Shown here piece by piece: positions 1 through 9,732 of a stretch of 64,000 bases of DNA. Both the position numbers and the translations under genes were made by a program. The stretch is from Allosphingosinicella sp. GTDB taxonomy: Bacteria; Pseudomonadota; Alphaproteobacteria; Sphingomonadales; Sphingomonadaceae. The notes under the pieces were generated by a model. The model was not told the DNA's origin, ran no database searches, and saw only the letters and a list, made by a program, of their open reading frames with translations. The stretch spans positions 180,058-244,057 of the forward strand of contig JAUJOJ010000001.1 in the NCBI GenBank assembly GCA_030447665.1. The letters are read 5' to 3'. The number at the start of each line of letters is the position of its first letter. Positions within the stretch are counted from its first letter, which is position 1.

Positions 1-1082
1 AAATCCGGGTGCGACAGCCAGGCGATGTCGGCGAGCCGGCAGGCGGCGAGCCTCAGGCGCGCCGCTCCCGGTTCATCGTCGAAGATCGGCGCGATCCACC
101 GGTCCAGCAGCCGGCCATGCTCGGCGAAACGGCCAAGCCCCCTGCCCGTCTCGCGCGCCGCTTCGAGCAGCGGATCCCGCAGCTGCGTCTTCCCGTCGAG
201 CCGCTCGTAAAGCAGGCCCTCGCGGATGCCGAAGCTGGAGACGACCAGGTGGCTGGGCTTCAGCTCCTCGACGAGCAGCTTCAGGAGCAGGTTCGCGGTT
301 GGCAGCGTTGGAACTCGGGAGACCGAAAGCGACGCGATGTTCTTGACGTTGACCTTGTCGATCTCGGTGAGGAGCGGCTGCAGTTCCGAGGGCCGGTCGC
401 TGCGCATCGCATATTGATGGATGATCGGCAGCGGGTATTCGGAAAGCAACATGTCGAGCCTTGCCAGCGCCCGCCAGGAGCCGCCCACCAGATAGAAGGG
501 CCGCTTCCTGGCAGCCCTGCGGAAGCCGGAGTCCTCGACCGCCTCCGTGATCTTCTTGGCCAACGCCGCCTCGCCCTTTGGGAGGCTCGGCTTCACCCTC
601 AGCACTCCGAAAGGAAGCGAGGCGGTGCGGCGCATCTCCCCCTTGGCAAGATCGACCAGCTCCAGGCTGCCGCCACCAAGGTCGCCGACGACGCCGTCGG
701 CGTCGGGAATGGCCGAAAGCACTCCGTAGCCGGCCATTTCGGCTTCGCGCCCGCCCGACAAGATCTCGGGCTCGAAGCCGATCTCCCGCACCCGCTCCAG
801 GAAAGCGCCGCCATTGGCGGCATCGCGGACGGCGGCGGTCGCGACCACCCTTTCCTCATCGACATCCATCTGGCGCGTGAGGATGCGAAAGCGGCGAAGC
901 GCCGCCAAAGCGCGTTCTTGCGACGTCTCGGACAGCATGCCGCCGCGCGACACGCCCTCGCCGAGCCCGGCCAGCACCTTTTCGTTGAACAGTGTGAAGG
1001 GCACGCGCGGCGAGCCGCCATAGACGACCAGGCGGACGGAATTCGACCCGATGTCGATGATCGCCACAGGCTTTTCGTACAT
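1..1082 (-). CDS. ppx: Exopolyphosphatase / Ppx-GppA family phosphatase (partial)
   Basis: Hydrolyses terminal phosphates of inorganic polyphosphate (or pppGpp) in the cytoplasm. Translation from the ATG at 1082 begins MYEKPVAIIDIGSNSVRLVV, the family's N-terminal nucleotide-binding motif. It continues with an AATAAVRDAANG-type segment and the GDLGGGSLEL phosphate-binding loop. About 360 codons are open with no frameshift, and the 3' end lies beyond the left edge. The gene begins 15 bases after the ppk stop on the same strand, so ppk and ppx look co-transcribed, the usual pairing of polyphosphate synthesis and degradation. Assignment to Ppx rather than GppA rests mainly on this pairing. Confidence 0.9.
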   Translation of the reverse strand, partial: MYEKPVAIIDIGSNSVRLVVYGGSPRVPFTLFNEKVLAGLGEGVSRGGMLSETSQERALAALRRFRILTRQMDVDEERVVATAAVRDAANGGAFLERVREIGFEPEILSGGREAEMAGYGVLSAIPDADGVVGDLGGGSLELVDLAKGEMRRTASLPFGVLRVKPSLPKGEAALAKKITEAVEDSGFRRAARKRPFYLVGGSWRALARLDMLLSEYPLPIIHQYAMRSDRPSELQPLLTEIDKVNVKNIASLSVSRVPTLPTANLLLKLLVEELKPSHLVVSSFGIREGLLYERLDGKTQLRDPLLEAARETGRGLGRFAEHGRLLDRWIAPIFDDEPGAARLRLAACRLADIAWLSHPD

Positions 1083-1097
1083 GCGCCGAGCCGAACC

Positions 1098-3262
1098 TCA
1101 GTGGCGCCGGAGTTGGAGCTTGGGAACCGAGCCGCTCTTCCGCAGCGCCGCGCCCCGCCCCGAAAGCGACGGGTTGGTCATGAAATAGAGGTGCAGGTTG
1201 AACGACTTCCCGGCGTCGGCCGAGAGCCGCTGGTAGCTTCCATCAGGCTCGAGCCGCCAACTCTGCTCATTGTCGATGAGATTCGCGACAAGCACCTGGT
1301 CCAGCACCTGGGCGTGAACGGTCGGGTTCTCGATCTTCAGCATATATTCGACGCGGCGATCGAAGTTGCGGGGCATCCAATCGGCGGAGCTCACATAGAG
1401 CAGAGCCCCCCGGTTCGGCAGCTCCTCCCCGTGGCCGAACGCCCAGATGCGGCTGTGCTCGAGGAAGCGGCCGACGATCGACTTCACCCGGATGTTGTCC
1501 GACAGGCCGGGGACGCCGGGGCGCAGGCAGCAGACGCCGCGGACGACGAGGTCGATCTGAACTCCGGCGGCGCTGGCCGCATAGAGCGTGTCGATAATCA
1601 CGGCATCGACGAGCGAGTTCATCTTGGCCCAGATCATGCCGGCCTTTCCCGCGCGAACGTTGGCAATCTCCTGCTCGATGAGGCGGCAAAGGCTGTCGCG
1701 AAGGTCGTGCGGCGACATGGTCAGCAGCTCGAGCCCACGTGGCTCGACATAGCCGGTGATGTAGTTGAACATCTGCGCCGCATCGCGGCCGACCCGCGGA
1801 TCGGCGGTGAAGAAGCTGAGATCGGTGTAGATGCGGGCGGTGAGCGGATGGTAGTTTCCGGTGCCGAGGTGGCAATAAGTGCGGTAGCCCTTCTCCTCCC
1901 GGCGGACGACCATCGAGACCTTGGCGTGCGTCTTGAATTCGATGAAGCCGTAGACGACCTGCACGCCGGCCCGCTCGAGCGCGTTGGCCCAGAGGAGGTT
2001 CTGCTCCTCGTCGAAGCGCGCCTTCAATTCGACCACGGCGGTAACCGACTTGCCCGCCTCGGCAGCGTCGATCAAGGCTCGGATGATCGCGGACTGCTTG
2101 CCGGCGCGGTAGAGCGTCTGCTTGATCGCGACCACCTCCGGATCCGCCGCCGCCTGCTTTAAAAATTCCACCACCACCTCGAACGTCTCATAGGGATGGT
2201 GGATGATGATGTCCTTGCTGCGGATGGCGGCGAAGCAATCGCCGCCATGCTCGCGGATCCGTTCCGGAAAGCGCGGGCTGTAGGGCACGAACTTGAGGTC
2301 CGGCCGGTCTTCCTCGACCATGGCTTCGAGGTCGCCGAGCCCGAGGAAGCCGGTCGATCGGACACCAGCGCCTCGCTGGCATCGAGCCCTTCGCGGACCA
2401 CGGCCTCGAGCTCTTCCGGCATCTCCGCCTCGAGCTCCAGCCGGATGACGCGGCCGCGGCGGCGGCGCTTGATCGCGCTGCGGAAATAACGGACGAGGTC
2501 CTCCGCCTCCTCCTCCACCTCGAGATCGCTGTCGCGGATCACCCGGAACGCGCCGTGGCCAAGCACCTCATAGCCGGGGAACAGTGTCGAGATGTGGCGC
2601 CGGATCAGCGACTCGATGGCAATGTAGCGGGCGGGCTCGCCCGGCAGCCGGACGAAGCGGGGCAAAGTCGCGGGCACCATCAGCAGCTCGCGGATCGGCT
2701 GCCCGTCGGAAAGCCGTTTAAGGTCGAAGATCAGCGAGAAGCCCTTGTTCGGGATGAACGGGAACGGGTGCGCCGGATCGATCGCCTGCGGGGTCAGCAC
2801 CGGGAAGATCTGCCCGCGGAAATACTGGTCGAGCCAGGCGGCGGTCTCCTCCTCCAGATCGCTCCGCCGCATCACCTCGATGCCGGCCTCGCCAAGCGCA
2901 GACCGAAGGCTGTTCCAGACCTCCTGCTGGTTCGCGGTGAGGCGATCGGCCTCCTCTCCAAGCGCTGCAAGCTGCTGGGCGGGCGTCATCCCGTCGGCGG
3001 AGCGCTCCTCGACGTTGAGCAGCTGCTGCCCTTTGAGACCGGCGACGCGGACCATGAAGAATTCGTCGAGATTGTTGCCGGAGATCGACAGGAAGCGGAG
3101 CCGCTCGAGCAGCGGATGCGCAGCATTGCAGGCCTCCTCCAGCACGCGGCGGTTGAAGGCGAGCCAGCTCAGCTCCCGGTTGAAATAGCGGCTGCGCGCC
3201 TCGTCGGGGGTGCGCTGCGGAACCTCCTCGAGGTTGAGGGGCGCTAAGGAAGGACTGTCCAT
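1098..3262 (-). CDS. ppk: Polyphosphate kinase 1 (one frameshift)
   Basis: Polymerises the gamma-phosphate of ATP into polyphosphate. The N-terminal part (from [14 protein letters not shown]) carries the Ppk core [19 protein letters not shown] and the [17 protein letters not shown] stretch. The C-terminal part carries [17 protein letters not shown], which holds the phospho-histidine, and [11 protein letters not shown] with the second conserved His. The two parts lie in different frames joined near 2360 (LVSDR to [12 protein letters not shown]). The total of 2165 bases is not a multiple of three, but the corrected length of about 721 residues is normal, so an assembly indel is likelier than a pseudogene. 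The gene sits 4 bases after hda and 15 bases before ppx. Confidence 0.93.
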
Positions 3263-3266
3263 CGTC

Positions 3267-3887
3267 TCAGGCTCGGCTTTTTGCTCGTCGGATCAGGCCC
3301 GCCTCGACCAGCGTCTTGCGCGCCATCGGGAGGGTCATCCGGCGGTGTTGCGACAGCATGGCGCGATCGAGCACGTCCACGACCTGCTGAACCGCCACAT
3401 AGCTGCGTTCGATCCGGGGAACCAGAAATTCAGAGATTTCGGGCGGAGTGACGACGCCGCGGTCGCCGAGCAGCTTTTCGATAAGCTGGACGAGGAGCGC
3501 ATCGTCGGGATCCTCGATCCGGACATGCGGCGTGGCGGCGAGGCGCGACCTCAGGTCGGGAAGCGCGACCGCCCATTGCGGCGGCGGCGCATCGGCGATC
3601 AGCAGGATCGGGCGGCGCTTTTCCTGCGCCTCGTTCCAGGCGTGGAAGAGCCTTTCCTCGTCATGCGCCTCGGCCGTGTCGAACAGGCGTCCGCCCGTCT
3701 TGCGGGCGACGATCCGCCCAAGGAGGCTGCGGCCGGACTTGCGGGGGCCGGTCAGCACCGTCGCCATCACCGGCCATAGCGACCAGCGCCTGAAATGCTC
3801 GAATGCGGCGCGGTTCGCGTCCGACACCAGGAAATCCTCGTCGCGATCCGCCACCGGCCAGTCGAGCGGCAGCGCGATCTGGTTCAC
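3267..3887 (-). CDS. hda: DnaA-related replication regulator Hda
   Basis: A 206-residue AAA+ protein related to DnaA. Hda works with the DNA sliding clamp to promote hydrolysis of DnaA-bound ATP and so limits initiation. The N-terminus MNQIALPLDW contains a QxxLPL-type clamp-binding motif, typical of Hda. A degenerate P-loop follows (GPRKSGRSLLGR), then IADAPPPQW as the Walker B region, and a C-terminal sensor II-like helix. The gene lies 8 bases after the DUF2066-like gene and 4 bases before ppk, as expected of an operon. Short N-terminal clamp motif plus size separates it from DnaA itself. Confidence 0.88.
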   Translation of the reverse strand: MNQIALPLDWPVADRDEDFLVSDANRAAFEHFRRWSLWPVMATVLTGPRKSGRSLLGRIVARKTGGRLFDTAEAHDEERLFHAWNEAQEKRRPILLIADAPPPQWAVALPDLRSRLAATPHVRIEDPDDALLVQLIEKLLGDRGVVTPPEISEFLVPRIERSYVAVQQVVDVLDRAMLSQHRRMTLPMARKTLVEAGLIRRAKSRA

Positions 3888-3895
3888 GATGGTTC

Positions 3896-5167
3896 CTATT
3901 CCGCTTCCGGCGCCGCGGCGCCTGGGCGGGAGATGCGAAGCGTGCTTCCCGAGCCCTGCACGGTCCAGCCCTGCGACTGGAGCGCGGCCGCAAGCGCCGA
4001 GGCGTCGCCGACGAAGGTGACGCGCATCGTCGAGGTGCCGCCGACCGCAGGATTGATCGTCAGCGCGGAGGTGACGCCCGGGACGCGGCTCACCGACACT
4101 TCGGCCTGCTGGATCAGCGCCGCGGTCGGCGTATCGACCTGGATCGTGACCGGCGCTGCCGCGCCGGTCGGCACCGGGATCACCGCTGTGGACGGCCCCG
4201 GCTCCGCGACGGACCGCCCTTCATTGGCTGCCTCGATCTTCTCGGCCGCATCGACGAGCGCCTCCGGCTCCTCGATGATCAGCGTGGGATCCGGGATCAG
4301 GATGCCCGCCTCGAGTGCCTGGGTGTAGAGAAGGTCGAGCCGGCGGACGCCTTCGTCGAGCAGGCGCGGGATGGCGCCGCTATTCTCGACCCGAAGCGAG
4401 AAGCTGCCGATTACCCGGTTGTCGGGGCCGAAGCGGGCGGTGAAGGTGCCGATCGCCGGCCCGCCGGGATAGAAGCGCTTCAGATGGACCTCCGGCACGA
4501 TCACGTCGGCCGCGCCATATTGGTCGAGCAGCATCCGCCACCAGGCGCGGCCGGGGCGGCGGGTCTGCATGAGGTTCAGGAGCAGGGGATCGATGCCGGA
4601 GCCGGTCGGCCGGACATAATCGACCGCGCTGCCGCCGGTCCGGAAGCGCGCCCAGGCCTTTTGCCATTCGTTGCGCGACTCGAAGGTCTGGAAGGAAGAG
4701 CCGGTGAGCATCGCCGGGATGACCAGCATCGGCGCCGAGCGGCGGCCGGCGAGCGGGCCGACGCCGAGCAGCTGGCCCGTGCGTGCGCGGTCGAACAGGA
4801 TTCCAAGGCGCGCGATGTAACGGGTGGGGCCGATCTGCTCCTGTTCGATGATGATCCCGGAGACAATCGAGTTCAGGACCGAATCCGCGAGGTCCGGCGC
4901 CTGTGCGACCGGCTGCCCGGTGGTCTTGGCCCAGAGCGCCTTCCAGCCCCTGGACTGGGCCTGGCGCCAGCCTTCGAACCGCGCCTGATCCGCAGTCTTG
5001 CCGGGGACGTCCACCTCGACGCCCGTCACTTCGAGCGTGCTCGCGCTGTCGACCGGAGGAACGCCGCGGTCCGCACCCTCGAGCTGCGCGTAAAGAGCGC
5101 CGCCGCCGATCAAACTGGCGGCAACGAGCAGGGATGCGAGGGGGAACAGGCGGCTGGAAAGCTTCAC
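3896..5167 (-). CDS. DUF2066-like exported protein
   Basis: A 423-residue protein with an N-terminal membrane or signal segment (LFPLASLLVAASLIGGGAL), predicted to act in the periplasm. The region around residues 45-150 (VTGVEVDVPGKTADQARFEG, then GWKALWAKTTG) resembles DUF2066 proteins that sit next to hda and purM in many proteobacteria. The C-terminal third is rich in Ala/Pro/Thr. No catalytic motif is visible and the function is unknown. The gene is first in the DUF2066-hda-ppk-ppx group and diverges from purM across 61 bases, so that space should hold both promoters. Confidence 0.75.
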   Translation of the reverse strand: MKLSSRLFPLASLLVAASLIGGGALYAQLEGADRGVPPVDSASTLEVTGVEVDVPGKTADQARFEGWRQAQSRGWKALWAKTTGQPVAQAPDLADSVLNSIVSGIIIEQEQIGPTRYIARLGILFDRARTGQLLGVGPLAGRRSAPMLVIPAMLTGSSFQTFESRNEWQKAWARFRTGGSAVDYVRPTGSGIDPLLLNLMQTRRPGRAWWRMLLDQYGAADVIVPEVHLKRFYPGGPAIGTFTARFGPDNRVIGSFSLRVENSGAIPRLLDEGVRRLDLLYTQALEAGILIPDPTLIIEEPEALVDAAEKIEAANEGRSVAEPGPSTAVIPVPTGAAAPVTIQVDTPTAALIQQAEVSVSRVPGVTSALTINPAVGGTSTMRVTFVGDASALAAALQSQGWTVQGSGSTLRISRPGAAAPEAE

Positions 5168-5228
5168 GACAAGCGCCTTTTACGAGATGGCGTTGGAAAT
5201 CCAAGCGGGATGTGGTTAGCCCCCGCCG

Positions 5229-6335
5229 ATGAACGATCCCGAGACCTCCGGCGAATCCTATACCTACGCCAAGGCCGGCGTTTCGATCGCCGCCGGCAAT
5301 GCGTTGGTAACAGCGATCGGACCGCTGGCGAAATCCACCGCCCGGCCCGGTGCGGACGCCTCGCTGGGCGGGTTCGGCGGCTTCTTCGACTTGAAGGCGG
5401 CGGGTTACAAGGACCCGCTGCTGGTCGCCGCCAATGACGGTGTCGGCACCAAGCTGAAGCTCGCGATCGATCATGACCGTCATGACGGTGTCGGCATCGA
5501 TCTCGTCGCGATGTGCGTCAACGACCTCATCGTGCAGGGTGCCGAGCCGCTTTTCTTCCTGGACTATTTTGCTTGCGCCAAGCTCGAAAACGGCGTGGCC
5601 GAACGCGTCATCGCGGGCATTGCCGATGGCTGCCGCCAGGCCGGCTGCGCGCTGATCGGCGGCGAGACGGCGGAAATGCCCGGCATGTATGCGCCGGGCG
5701 ATTACGACCTTGCCGGCTTCTGCGTCGGCGCCGTCGAGCGCGGCGAGGCGCTGACCGGCGCCAAGGTAAAGGCGGGCGACCTCATCCTTGGCCTCGCCTC
5801 GTCGGGCGTCCATTCCAACGGCTTCTCGCTGGTCCGCAGGCTTGCGGCCGACAAAGGATGGAAGCTCGAGCGGCCGGCCCTGTTCGATCTGGAGCAGATC
5901 CTGCTCGACGCCCTGATCGAGCCGACGCGCATCTATGTGAAATCACTGCTGCCGGTCGTGCGGAGCGGCCGCATTGCCGCGCTTGCGCACATCACGGGCG
6001 GCGGGCTTCTCGAGAACATCCCGCGAGTCCTGCCGGAAGGACTCCATGCCCAGGTGGAGGCCGATGCCTGGCCTCAGCCGCGGCTGATGGCCTTCCTCCA
6101 GGCGCAGGGGAATATCGAACCCGGAGAAATGGCGCGAACCTTCAATTGCGGGATCGGCATGGCTGTCGTGGTCGCTTCCGAGCAGGCAAGCCGAGTCTCG
6201 GCGGCGCTCGTGGAGGCCGGCGAGACGGTGTTCACGATCGGGCGGATCGAACCCGGGACAAAAGGCTGCACCGTCTCCGGCTCGGCTGAAACCTGGAGCG
6301 CACGGGCACCCTGGGCCGCCACGCACCATGGCTGA
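5229..6335 (+). CDS. purM: Phosphoribosylformylglycinamidine cyclo-ligase
   Basis: Catalyses ATP-dependent closure of the imidazole ring in purine synthesis (FGAM to AIR). The 368-residue product has the family landmarks [15 protein letters not shown] near the start, [32 protein letters not shown], the [11 protein letters not shown] loop and [16 protein letters not shown]. The start ATG is at 5229. The end overlaps purN by 8 bases, the standard purM-purN coupling. The frame is intact. Confidence 0.96.
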   Translation: MNDPETSGESYTYAKAGVSIAAGNALVTAIGPLAKSTARPGADASLGGFGGFFDLKAAGYKDPLLVAANDGVGTKLKLAIDHDRHDGVGIDLVAMCVNDLIVQGAEPLFFLDYFACAKLENGVAERVIAGIADGCRQAGCALIGGETAEMPGMYAPGDYDLAGFCVGAVERGEALTGAKVKAGDLILGLASSGVHSNGFSLVRRLAADKGWKLERPALFDLEQILLDALIEPTRIYVKSLLPVVRSGRIAALAHITGGGLLENIPRVLPEGLHAQVEADAWPQPRLMAFLQAQGNIEPGEMARTFNCGIGMAVVVASEQASRVSAALVEAGETVFTIGRIEPGTKGCTVSGSAETWSARAPWAATHHG

Positions 6336-7041
6336 CAGGGTGCGGGTCGCGGTCCTGCTTTCGGGCCGCGGCTCCAACATGCGGGCACTGGCCGAATATA
6401 AGCGCGTTGCCGATCCCGCGTATGAGATCGTGCTCGTCGGATCGAACGTGCCCGAGGCGCGCGGACTGGTGCTGGCGCGGCGCTTCGGGATCAAGACCTG
6501 GGCGCTCGGCCACCAGGGCATGGAACGGGCGGCGTTCGACCGGCTTGTCGACGAGGAGCTCCGCCGTCACGACGTCGAGCTGATCGCGCTGGCCGGCTAC
6601 ATGCGGCTGCTCTCGCCCGAGTTCATCCGCAAGTGGGAGGGGCGGATCCTCAATATCCACCCTTCCCTGCTGCCCAAATATCCGGGTCTCGACACCCACA
6701 GGCGCGCATTGCTGGAAGGAGAGGAGTTTGGCGGCTGCTCCGTTCACGTGGTGACCGAGGAGCTGGATGCAGGGCCCGTACTCGCCCAGGTTCCGGTGAA
6801 GATCCGCGGCCGCGATACGCCGGAATCGCTGGCGGAGCGCGTGCTTGAGGAAGAGCATAAGCTCTATCCCGCAGCGCTCGACGTCTATTCGAGAGCGCTA
6901 CGGGGTGAAAGCCCCTCCCCTTCAGGGGAGGGGTTGGGGTGGGGCTTGCCCGGAAAAAGCGCGCCTGGGACACAGCCCCCACCTCGATCCCCTCCCCTGA
7001 GGGGAGGGGAAGTAGTTATCCCACGATCTCTTCGGGCTTGA
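6328..7041 (+). CDS. purN: Phosphoribosylglycinamide formyltransferase, repeat-extended C-terminus
   Basis: Transfers a formyl group from 10-formyl-THF to GAR in purine synthesis. Landmarks are [13 protein letters not shown] at the N-terminus, [29 protein letters not shown] with the catalytic Asn/His, and [14 protein letters not shown] with the catalytic Asp. PurN is usually about 190-220 residues, and homology here ends near residue 190 ([10 protein letters not shown]). The remaining 45 or so residues ([15 protein letters not shown] onward) are translated from a palindromic intergenic repeat and run into the end of the convergent ndk gene. The native stop may have been lost when the repeat arrived, or the reading frame may carry an indel. 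Confidence 0.93.
   Translation: MADRVRVAVLLSGRGSNMRALAEYKRVADPAYEIVLVGSNVPEARGLVLARRFGIKTWALGHQGMERAAFDRLVDEELRRHDVELIALAGYMRLLSPEFIRKWEGRILNIHPSLLPKYPGLDTHRRALLEGEEFGGCSVHVVTEELDAGPVLAQVPVKIRGRDTPESLAERVLEEEHKLYPAALDVYSRALRGESPSPSGEGLGWGLPGKSAPGTQPPPRSPPLRGGEVVIPRSLRA
6911..7010. repeat. Paired palindromic repeat between purN and ndk
   Basis: Two G/C hairpins lie in inverted orientation. The left (6912-6933) pairs CCCCTCCCC with GGGGAGGGG, and the right (6989-7009) does the same around GA. The flanking G-rich and C-rich tails are also inverted copies of each other. It resembles the repeat core at 57875-57995. It may terminate transcription from both convergent genes, but no T-tract is seen. 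Confidence 0.8.
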
Positions 7042-7439
7042 AGAAATAATCGATCTCGATCTTCGCATTCTCCGCGCTGTCGGAGCCGTGGACCGAATTG
7101 GCTTCGATGGATTCGGCATGGACCTTGCGGATCGTGCCTTCCTCGGCATTGGCGGGATTGGTTGCGCCCATCACTTCGCGGTTGCGGGCGACGGCATTCT
7201 CGCCCTCGAGCACCTGCACGACCACCGGGCCGGACATCATGAAGCTGACCAGATCGTTGAAGAAGGGCCGCTCGCGGTGAACGGCGTAAAAGCCTTCGGC
7301 CTGCTCGCGGGTCATGTGGATGCGCTTGGAAGCCGACGACGCGCAGGCCGGCATCTTCGAGCATCTTGGTGACGGCGCCGGTCAGGTTGCGGCGGGTCGC
7401 GTCGGGCTTGATGATCGAGAAAGTGCGTTCGGTCGCCAT
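7016..7439 (-). CDS. ndk: Nucleoside diphosphate kinase (one frameshift)
   Basis: Transfers the terminal phosphate between nucleoside triphosphates and diphosphates. The N-terminal [18 protein letters not shown] and the active-site segment [15 protein letters not shown] are canonical. The frame breaks near 7333-7334, where one extra C (plus strand) turns the conserved [11 protein letters not shown] into GFQAHPHD. Removing it gives 423 bases, i.e. 140 residues plus stop, exactly the family length. This is one of the clearest single-base assembly errors in the window. The start is the ATG at 7439, with GGAG about 10 bases upstream. Another in-frame TTG upstream was not chosen. Confidence 0.95.
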
Positions 7440-7523
7440 GGCCGGCAAAGCTCCATTGATGTGGGATTGATTGTGGCGCGCTCTCTAGGCGGGGGCTCCG
7501 GGAAACCGCAAGCGAGCGCCCGA

Positions 7524-7961
7524 TCAGGGCCCCTGCACCCATTTGCCGGCCTCATTCTGCTTCCAGTAGCGTGCTTCTGCCTCGGCTTTGCTCCTCAGCG
7601 CCCGCCACGCGCCGCGAGCTGCATCGAGTTGGCCGTTGTCGAAGAAGTAGAAGCTGCGGGCAAAGGCCAGCGCCTCGTCCCGCCAGACGCCGTCCGCCAG
7701 CGCCACATTGGCAGCACCGTTCAACGGGTCCACCCGGTCGGACAGGAGAATAAGCTGGTCCTTCGCTCCCGGCTTGTCGCTCCGTCCGTGCGGGAGGAAT
7801 GCGTCGGGAGCATAGGCCCAGAGCTGCTCGTCGAGTTGGCCCAACAGCTCCGGCACGGCGACCACGAGCAGTCGCTCGCCGCTTTCTATCAGCCGCTCGC
7901 AGACGCGGGGAAGCACCCGCTCGATCGGCAAGAAAGCGAGATGATAGAAGTCGACGAGCAT
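7524..7961 (-). CDS. holC: DNA polymerase III chi subunit
   Basis: A 145-residue protein starting MLVDFYHLAFLPIERVLPRV, matching HolC, the clamp-loader accessory subunit that links the replicase to SSB. The central FLPHGRSDKPGAKDQLILLS and the C-terminal WRALRSKAEAEARYWKQ are family-typical. The ATG at 7961 is preferred over an upstream in-frame start because the longer version would translate the intergenic repeat (DWLCRSAPRNDG). The gene follows pepA on the same strand, an arrangement common in proteobacteria. Confidence 0.88.
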   Translation of the reverse strand: MLVDFYHLAFLPIERVLPRVCERLIESGERLLVVAVPELLGQLDEQLWAYAPDAFLPHGRSDKPGAKDQLILLSDRVDPLNGAANVALADGVWRDEALAFARSFYFFDNGQLDAARGAWRALRSKAEAEARYWKQNEAGKWVQGP

Positions 7962-7968
7962 GGCGGAC

Positions 7969-8092
7969 CCGTCATTGCGGGGAGCGGAGCGACAAAGCCA
8001 GTCCTGAACAACGCCGCAGGCGGCGTCGAAGGGCAATCTATGTCCGGTGCGGCTGGATTGCCTCGCTGCGCCGGCATCGACAGAAGGACAGG
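7969..8092. repeat. Intergenic repeat between pepA and holC
   Basis: Two partly complementary blocks, ATTGCGGGGAGCGGAGCGAC (7975-7994) and GGATTGCCTCGCTGCGCC (8052-8069), face each other. The sequence has the form of a widespread bacterial intergenic repeat often mistranslated as RSAPRNDG. It fills nearly all the space between pepA and holC. No coding role is seen. Confidence 0.6.
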
Positions 8093-8093
8093 C

Positions 8094-9573
8094 TCAACTC
8101 TCGAAATTGTCGGAGACGAACCGGTCGAGCAAGGCGACGCCGTAGCCGGTCGCGCCCTTGTCCCAGAGCGAGCCCGGCTTGTCGGCCCACACCGTGCCGG
8201 CAATATCGAGGTGCGCCCACTTCACGCCGTCCTCCACGAAACGCTGCAGGAAGGTCGCCGCAGTGATCGAGCCGGCTTCGCGCGGACCGATGTTCTTCAT
8301 GTCGGCAATCGGCGAGTCGATGAGCTTGTCGTAAGCCTCGCCCACCGGGAAGCGCCAGAGCCGGTCGCCGGTCGCAAGCCCGGCGGCGATCAGCTTTTGC
8401 GCAAGGCCATCGTCGTTCGAAAAGATGCCTGCATAGTCATGGCCGAGCGCGATGATCATGGCGCCGGTAAGGGTTGCAAGATCGACCATCATCTCCGGGC
8501 GGTACTGGCGTTGCCCCCAGGTCATCGCGTCGGCGAGAACAAGGCGGCCTTCCGCGTCGGTATTGATCACTTCGATCGTCTGGCCCGACATGCTGGTGAC
8601 GACGTCGCCGGGGCGCTGCGCGTTCCCGTCCGGCATGTTCTCGGCCAGGACGCAGATGCCGACCACGTTGGCTTTGGCCTTGCGCGCCGCGATCGCGCGA
8701 ATGGCTCCGGCAACGGCGCCGGCGCCCCCCATGTCCCACTTCATCGCTTCCATGCCGGCGCCCGGCTTGATCGAGATGCCGCCGGTATCGAACGTGATGC
8801 CCTTGCCGATGAGAAGGACGGGCTTGCGGTTCGCATCCCTGCCCCGTTCCACCGCATCGCGAGGAGGCGCGGCGGGCGGACCGAACCCTGGCCGACACCG
8901 AGCAGCGCGCCCATGCCGAGCTCGCGCATCTGGTTCTCGTCCAGCACTTCGAATTCGATGCCGAGCCCTTCCATGTTCGCGCGGCAGCGCTCGACGAAGC
9001 TTTCGGGATAGATGATGTTGGCCGGCTCGGTGACGAGCTCGCGGGTCGGGAGATGCCGCCGAGCAGCGCCGAGCGGCGCTGCCATTCGGCTTCCGCGCCC
9101 TCGCTTGCGCCGACGATCACGATCTCGGCGAGCGTGGGCTTGGCCTTGGCGGCAAGCTTCGTCCGGTAAATGTCGTAGCGCCACCCGCGCGCCGCGGCCC
9201 CGAAGGCGACACGAGCGGCGGCGTCGGCCCTCAGGTTGAGGCCGCTGAGATCGACCACGAGGCGCGTTTCGCCCGACGTCAGCAGCTTGGCGGTGAGCGC
9301 GCCGCCCACCTTTTCGAACAGGGCATCGTCGTCGCGTTTGCCGCCGAGGCCGACCAGCAGCAGGCGCCGAACCCGATCGCCAAAGGTGACGAAGGTCTCG
9401 GCCACGGCCGCGGCCTCCCGCTCGAACCTCTGCGCTTCCGCGGCACGCGTCGCGAGCGTGCGGCTCGCCTCGTCCAGGCCGGAAAGGCGGTCGGCCAGCA
9501 TGTCCTCGCTCCAGGCCGGGATCGCGAGCGCATAGGATCCTTCGGGACGCTGGGCGGCGAAACTGATCTTCAT
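8094..9573 (-). CDS. pepA: Leucyl aminopeptidase, M17 (two frameshifts)
   Basis: Cytosolic dizinc aminopeptidase. It begins [20 protein letters not shown] at 9573. The metal-binding catalytic domain is clear: [45 protein letters not shown] and DLATLTGA. Three frames must be joined. The first change is near 9050 (LLGGI to [12 protein letters not shown]) and the second near 8855 (AMRWNGA to [14 protein letters not shown]). Corrected, the protein is about 492 residues, the normal PepA length, with all metal ligands present. It diverges from lptD across roughly 160 bases. Confidence 0.93.
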
Positions 9574-9732
9574 GAAACGGGAACTCCCTGTGGCTGCCGG
9601 TGGCACATAGGGAAAGGAATCGCCGCTGGCAAAGCCGCCTTCGGCTCGGCTTCCGCCATTGCAGCGAACACTTTCCGGTGCGATAGGCTCCGTTTGTCGC
9701 CTGTATCGGAGCGGCGGGGCCAAGCTTCTGTT

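Noticed and set aside
9-2162. 717-codon open frame on the plus strand
   Set aside because: It is antisense to ppx and ppk, whose motifs are unmistakable. Long antisense frames are common in GC-rich DNA with strong third-position bias.
3803-5437. 544-codon open frame, plus strand
   Set aside because: Shadow of the DUF2066-like gene and the purM start; composition is Arg/Gly-rich with no family pattern.
7314-9011. 565-codon open frame, plus strand
   Set aside because: Antisense to ndk, holC and pepA; no recognisable domain.
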